Source: Acidobacteriaceae bacterium (GTDB lineage: Bacteria; Acidobacteriota; Terriglobia; Bryobacterales; Bryobacteraceae). From it: DNA of 64,000 nt. Location of the stretch: assembly GCA_903970405.1 (NCBI GenBank), contig CAJCIT010000152.1, positions 1 to 64,000 of the forward strand, in the 5' to 3' direction. The notes beneath the pieces were generated by a model that was given only the letters and a program-made list of their open reading frames with translations, did no database searches and was not told where the DNA came from. A program made the position numbers and the translations under genes. Position 1 is the first letter of the stretch. Each line of letters starts with the position of its first letter. This document shows, one piece after another, positions 60,410 through 64,000 of this stretch.

Positions 60410-61534
60410 ATGACCCACTTCATCATGACCGGCGGAGGGACTGGCGGGCACGTTATCCCGGCGCTCGCGGTCGCACGCGTGTTGCGGGATCGCGGACACG
60501 CCGTTCGCTTCATTGGAACCGCTTCCGGTCTGGAATCGAAACTGGTCCCCGAAGCCGGCTTCCCGCTCGATACCGTTCGCATCGGTCAGCTCAACCGCGT
60601 GGGGTGGCTTCGGCAGGCAAGAACAATTGCCGAATTGCCCGCCAGTCTCGGGGCTGCGTGCGGTCTGTTGCAAAGGAACCAGGCCAAAGCCGTCTTCAGC
60701 ATGGGCGGCTATGTGGCCGGCCCAGTGATGCTGGCAAGCGTCCTCAAGCGCGTACCACTGGTGGTGATGGAGCCCAATGCCATGCCCGGGTTCGCGAACC
60801 GCAAGGTGGGACGCTTCGTCTACCGCGCGCTACTCGGCTTTGAAGCCGGCAGCCGGTGGTTTCCCGCCGGGCGATCCGAAGTGACGGGCTTGCCGGTGCG
60901 GCCTGAGTTCTTCGATATTCCCGTGAAGCCCGCGCCCGCTCCGGGCGATCCTTTTACGGTGCTCATCACGGGAGGCAGCCGCGGCTCGCGGACACTGAAC
61001 CGGGCTTCGAGAGAAAGCTGGCCTTTGTTCCGCGAAGCCGGATCGCCGGTTCGCATCGTTCATCAGTCCGGCGCAGCGGAACATGAGGCGCTGGCCAAGG
61101 AGTTTTCGCAGTCCGGCGTGCCGGGCGAGATGGTTCCTTTCATAGGGAACATGGCCGAAGCCTTTCGAGACGCCGACCTGGTGGTGGGCCGGTCCGGCGC
61201 CGGCGGAGTCGCTGAGATCGCAGCAGCGTCGATGCCCAGTGTCCTGGTCCCCTTTCCATTCGCGGCTGACGATCACCAACGCAGGAATGCCGAAGCTTTG
61301 GAGCAGGCCGGCGCCGCGGTGATGGTGTTGGATGGCGAAATGAACGGCCGGCGCCTCTTCGATGAAGTGGAAAAGCTGCGCATGAACACGCAATTACTCG
61401 AGCGCATGCGCGGGTGCGCGGCCGCTTTCCGTAAACCAGGCGCGGCCGAGCGCGCCGCCGACGTGCTGGAAGAGGCCGCCAGGGAAAAAGTAAAGAGAGA
61501 AAGGATTGAAATCGGGCCGCGCGCGCTGGTTTGA
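60410..61534 (+). CDS. murG: Lipid II synthase MurG
   Basis: A 374-residue GT28 glycosyltransferase that adds GlcNAc to lipid I at the inner face of the membrane. The N-terminal signature is MTGGGTGGHVIPALAVARVL (about 6-25). The C-terminal domain has VLITGGSRGSRTLNRASRE, PFIGNMAEAFRDADLVVGRS and GAGGVAEIAAASMPSVLVPF, the UDP-GlcNAc site. The start follows family usage. The only purine-rich site, GAAGGAG (60402-60408), straddles the end of the family A repeat with very short spacing to the ATG. murC follows 43 bases later. Confidence 0.96.
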   Translation: MTHFIMTGGGTGGHVIPALAVARVLRDRGHAVRFIGTASGLESKLVPEAGFPLDTVRIGQLNRVGWLRQARTIAELPASLGAACGLLQRNQAKAVFSMGGYVAGPVMLASVLKRVPLVVMEPNAMPGFANRKVGRFVYRALLGFEAGSRWFPAGRSEVTGLPVRPEFFDIPVKPAPAPGDPFTVLITGGSRGSRTLNRASRESWPLFREAGSPVRIVHQSGAAEHEALAKEFSQSGVPGEMVPFIGNMAEAFRDADLVVGRSGAGGVAEIAAASMPSVLVPFPFAADDHQRRNAEALEQAGAAVMVLDGEMNGRRLFDEVEKLRMNTQLLERMRGCAAAFRKPGAAERAADVLEEAAREKVKRERIEIGPRALV

Positions 61535-61577
61535 GGATTGACAGTGCGGCGGAAAGCCGAAACAATAATAGTTTCTA

Positions 61578-62957
61578 ATGTTTTTTAAGCCCCAGCATGT
61601 ACATTTCGCCGGAATAGGGGGCATCGGCATGAGCGGCATCGCCGAGGTGTTGCTTAATCTCGGTTACCAGGTCTCCGGATCGGATCTCAAGCTCAGCCCC
61701 ATCACCGACCGGCTGGCCCGTCTTGGCGCCGTCATTCACCAGGGGCACAACGCAGAGAACGTCACCGGCGCGAAGGCCCTGGTAGTAACTTCGGCGCTCG
61801 ATACATCGAATCCTGAAGTTGCCGAAGCGCGGCGGTTGCAGATTCCGGTGATTCCGCGCGGTGAACTCCTGGCTGAGCTGATGCGGTTGAAGTTCGGGAT
61901 CGCCATCGCCGGCAGCCACGGCAAGACCACCACCACTTCGATGGTCGCCACTATCCTCGCCGCCGCCGGCCAGGATCCTACCGTCGTAGTCGGCGGCCGT
62001 GTTGGCGCAATGGGCGGATCGAATGCCCGGGTGGGACACAGCTCCATTCTGGTGGTGGAATCCGACGAAAGCGATGGGTCGTTCCTCAAGCTGGCGCCCA
62101 TCATCGCCGTGGTCACGAATATCGACCGGGAACACCTCGATCATTACGCGTCCATCGAGGAGATCCGCCAGGCCTTCATTGACTTCATTAATAAGGTTCC
62201 GTTTTACGGCGCGGCTATCGTCTGCATGGAAGACGAAAACATTCAGCAAATCTTCCCGTCCATCAAGCGGCGCACCATCACCTACGGCCGTTCCGCTCAA
62301 GTCGATCTGGCCATCGGGGACGTCTCGCTTCAACCGGCCGGCAGTGAATTCAGCGTCAGCCGGCAAGGCGCCGGCCTCGGCCTGTTTCGCCTGGAAGTCC
62401 CTGGGCTCCACAACGTGTTGAATGCCACAGCCGCCATTGGCGTCGCGCTCGAAATGGAAGTGCAGCCCGATCGGATCCGCGAGGGCCTCAAGTCCTTCAC
62501 GGGTGTCGACCGCCGCTTCACTATCCGCGGCGTCGTCAACGGCGTGACCGTCGTCGACGACTACGGCCACCATCCCACGGAAATCAAGGCGACGCTCGCG
62601 GCCGCGCGCCTGAACCACTATAAGAAGGTTCACGTATTGTTTCAGCCGCACCGGTATTCGCGCACCAAGTTCCTTCTGGAAGAATTTGGCACTGCCTTCC
62701 ACGAGGCGGATAACGTGTACCTGCTGGATATCTATGCCGCCTCTGAACCTTCGCTCGAAGGCGTGACGGGCAGCGCATTGACTGAAAAGATTCAATCCTA
62801 CGGCCACCGGTCGGCGCATTTCACGCCGGGCATGGCCCAGGGCATTGACGAAGTTGTGGCGGCCGCGCAGCCGGGCGACCTGATTGTTACTTTAGGCGCC
62901 GGCAGCGTGTCGCAAGCGGGAGACAAGATTCTGGAGAAGCTCCGGGGGGCTGCTTAG
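61578..62957 (+). CDS. murC: UDP-MurNAc--L-alanine ligase MurC
   Basis: A 459-residue ligase that starts the stem peptide by adding L-Ala to UDP-MurNAc. The N-terminal Rossmann motif is [20 protein letters not shown] and the ATP loop is [20 protein letters not shown] (about 112-131). Also seen are [13 protein letters not shown]-type residues ([20 protein letters not shown]), [30 protein letters not shown] and [16 protein letters not shown]. All are diagnostic of MurC. In many genomes murB and ddl follow; here ftsQ starts one base after the murC stop. Confidence 0.97.
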   Translation: MFFKPQHVHFAGIGGIGMSGIAEVLLNLGYQVSGSDLKLSPITDRLARLGAVIHQGHNAENVTGAKALVVTSALDTSNPEVAEARRLQIPVIPRGELLAELMRLKFGIAIAGSHGKTTTTSMVATILAAAGQDPTVVVGGRVGAMGGSNARVGHSSILVVESDESDGSFLKLAPIIAVVTNIDREHLDHYASIEEIRQAFIDFINKVPFYGAAIVCMEDENIQQIFPSIKRRTITYGRSAQVDLAIGDVSLQPAGSEFSVSRQGAGLGLFRLEVPGLHNVLNATAAIGVALEMEVQPDRIREGLKSFTGVDRRFTIRGVVNGVTVVDDYGHHPTEIKATLAAARLNHYKKVHVLFQPHRYSRTKFLLEEFGTAFHEADNVYLLDIYAASEPSLEGVTGSALTEKIQSYGHRSAHFTPGMAQGIDEVVAAAQPGDLIVTLGAGSVSQAGDKILEKLRGAA

Positions 62958-62958
62958 C

Positions 62959-63834
62959 ATGGCGCGCCGCAACGAAGACAGCATCCGGACCAAAGCGGCT
63001 GGACGCAACGCTCCCACCGGAGCGGAAGGGCGCTTCCGTTGGTGGCGCGTGTTTCTCTATGCCTCGCTCTGCGCCGTCACCATGGTTGGCGGCCTTTATG
63101 CATGGCGCCGCACCGAAGAGTTTCTGATCAAGGACGACCGCTTCCGGATTCCGGAGGCGGACAGCTTATCGGGGCAAACCCCGTCTCTCGAAGTCGAAGG
63201 AGTTCACTATGCGTCGCCTTCCCAAATCCGTCACGTCTTCGCGTCCGATCTCGGGCGCAGCTTATACCTACTGCCGCTCAATGAGCGCCGCAGCCAGCTC
63301 CTGGCGATCGATTGGGTGGAGGAGGCGTCTGTTTCTAAAATCTGGCCGAACAAGGTAATTGTCCGGCTTAAGGAGCGGCGGCCGGTCGCTTTTGTGCGGC
63401 TGCCGGCGGCCGGCCGCAACGGCTCGCCGCAATTTGCGCTGATTGACCGTGAAGGCGTCATTCTCCGGCCGCGGGTTCTCGAGAGATTCACGCTGCCGCT
63501 GATCACGGGCATCCGTGAGACGGAAGAGCGCGCCGGCCGGCGCCTGCGAGTCCGCAAGGCGCTTTCCATGCTCAACGACCTGGGGAGCCTCGCCGACCCG
63601 ATCTCCGAGGTGGACGTCTCCGATCCGGTCAACCTGGTGGCAAGCGAGAAGATCGATGGCCGAGTCGTCCTGCTCAAGCTAGGCGAAGAAAACTATAAAT
63701 CGCGGGTCTCCTACTTCATCAGCGCTTATCCGGAAATGAAGGCGTTGCGTCCGGACGCGAACGTATTCGATCTGCGAGTGGATGGCTCAGCGGCCGCCTC
63801 CGTCGCCGGCAAGCCGGCAGCAGGGGAGAACTAA
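62959..63834 (+). CDS. ftsQ: Cell division protein FtsQ
   Basis: A 291-residue bitopic division protein: a basic cytoplasmic N-terminus (about 1-30), one membrane span (about 29-50, RVFLYASLCAVTMVGGLYAW), a POTRA domain (about 72-140, LEVEGVHYASPSQIRHVFAS and VEEASVSKIWPNKVIVRLKE), then the FtsQ beta domain (FALIDREGVILRPR, LPLITGI). It recruits FtsL/FtsB and controls the septal synthase. The stop TAA overlaps the ftsA ATG by one base. Length is close to the E. coli protein. Confidence 0.93.
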   Translation: MARRNEDSIRTKAAGRNAPTGAEGRFRWWRVFLYASLCAVTMVGGLYAWRRTEEFLIKDDRFRIPEADSLSGQTPSLEVEGVHYASPSQIRHVFASDLGRSLYLLPLNERRSQLLAIDWVEEASVSKIWPNKVIVRLKERRPVAFVRLPAAGRNGSPQFALIDREGVILRPRVLERFTLPLITGIRETEERAGRRLRVRKALSMLNDLGSLADPISEVDVSDPVNLVASEKIDGRVVLLKLGEENYKSRVSYFISAYPEMKALRPDANVFDLRVDGSAAASVAGKPAAGEN

Positions 63835-64000
63835 TGCCGAACAAGACCCGGTTAGCGGTGGGCCTCGATTTCGGCAGCAGTTGCACGCGTGTCGTCTTCT
63901 GCGCCCTGGATGGCGATCGCATCCGCTACCTGGGACATGGCAGGGCGCCAGTCAATTCCTGGTCGAAGGGTCGCTTGACTGACCAGTCCCAACTCACCGA
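63834..64000 (+). CDS. ftsA: FtsA, cut by the window end
   Basis: The first 55 codons of the actin-like division protein are present. It begins MPNKTRLAVGLDFGSSCTRV, the phosphate-1 ATP-binding loop of actin-fold FtsA, then VFCALDGDRIRYLGHGRAPV. The ATG overlaps the ftsQ stop. FtsA anchors FtsZ to the membrane. The order ftsQ-ftsA fits the dcw cluster and predicts ftsZ beyond the window. The 3' end is outside the window. Confidence 0.93.
   Translation, partial: MPNKTRLAVGLDFGSSCTRVVFCALDGDRIRYLGHGRAPVNSWSKGRLTDQSQLT

Noticed and set aside
61575-62819. A 414-codon open frame antisense to murC
   Set aside because: It mirrors the codon structure of murC on the opposite strand, has no recognisable domain and overlaps an essential gene completely.
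1-64000. tRNA or rRNA genes
   Set aside because: No cloverleaf with a TTCGANNC-type arm or rRNA core sequence was noticed on reading; a covariance search would be needed to be certain.

Overview
The window comes from a high-GC Gram-negative bacterium. The gene content (DUF2934 and DUF481 proteins, a GH44 glycosidase, OmpL47-type repeat proteins, an archaeal-type tungstate transporter, many dispersed palindromic repeats) fits an acidobacterium of the Solibacter/Bryobacter type. This placement is inference from gene style; no rRNA gene is present.

Layout. 1-1.0 kb: a repeat element, then a small exported protein resembling polymorphic-toxin nuclease domains and a probable immunity partner. 1.0-6.3 kb: envelope proteins (DUF481 barrel, BNR-repeat protein, OmpA-family protein) closed by a clear terminator. 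6.4-7.8 kb: a Cys-rich sigma4-like protein and a divergent HTH protein around an AT-rich gap. 7.8-17.1 kb: metabolism and repair (glyA, proS, class V aminotransferase, trehalase, ogt), a truncated-looking HTH protein running into a transposase remnant, and an orphan Cas6-like RAMP protein carrying an in-frame repeat. 17.3-17.9 kb: a ParD/ParE-like locus whose toxin lacks a normal start codon. 18-22.5 kb: RNase J, then cheX, cheY and fliM. 22.5-27 kb: an MFS transporter and wtpABC. 27.4-32.4 kb: a POTRA-only protein and a multi-module GH44 enzyme. 32.4-36.1 kb: scpA-scpB-rluB and a CoA-binding protein. 36.2-45.9 kb: a TPR protein with a heme-type motif, a LytS/LytTR two-component pair, two OmpL47-repeat proteins and a membrane-anchored propeller protein. 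46-49.1 kb: patatin, a duplicated small membrane protein, pyrophosphatase. 49.2-64 kb: the division and cell wall (dcw) cluster mraZ-rsmH-ftsL-ftsI-murE-murF-mraY-murD-ftsW-murG-murC-ftsQ-ftsA, with ftsA cut by the window edge.

The strongest theme beyond the genes is a dispersed inverted-repeat family (called family A here; arm core GCGACCGTCAGGGAGCGACC and its complement). It occurs between genes, at three junctions of the dcw operon, and in frame inside two proteins, the Cas6-like protein and the tail of RluB. Two other repeat families (B and C) occur as well. Candidates for less-described biology are the exported toxin/immunity pair, the LytS/LytTR-OmpL47-propeller cluster, the GH44 gene interrupted by an out-of-phase copy of its own C-terminal module, and in-frame exaptation of family A repeats.
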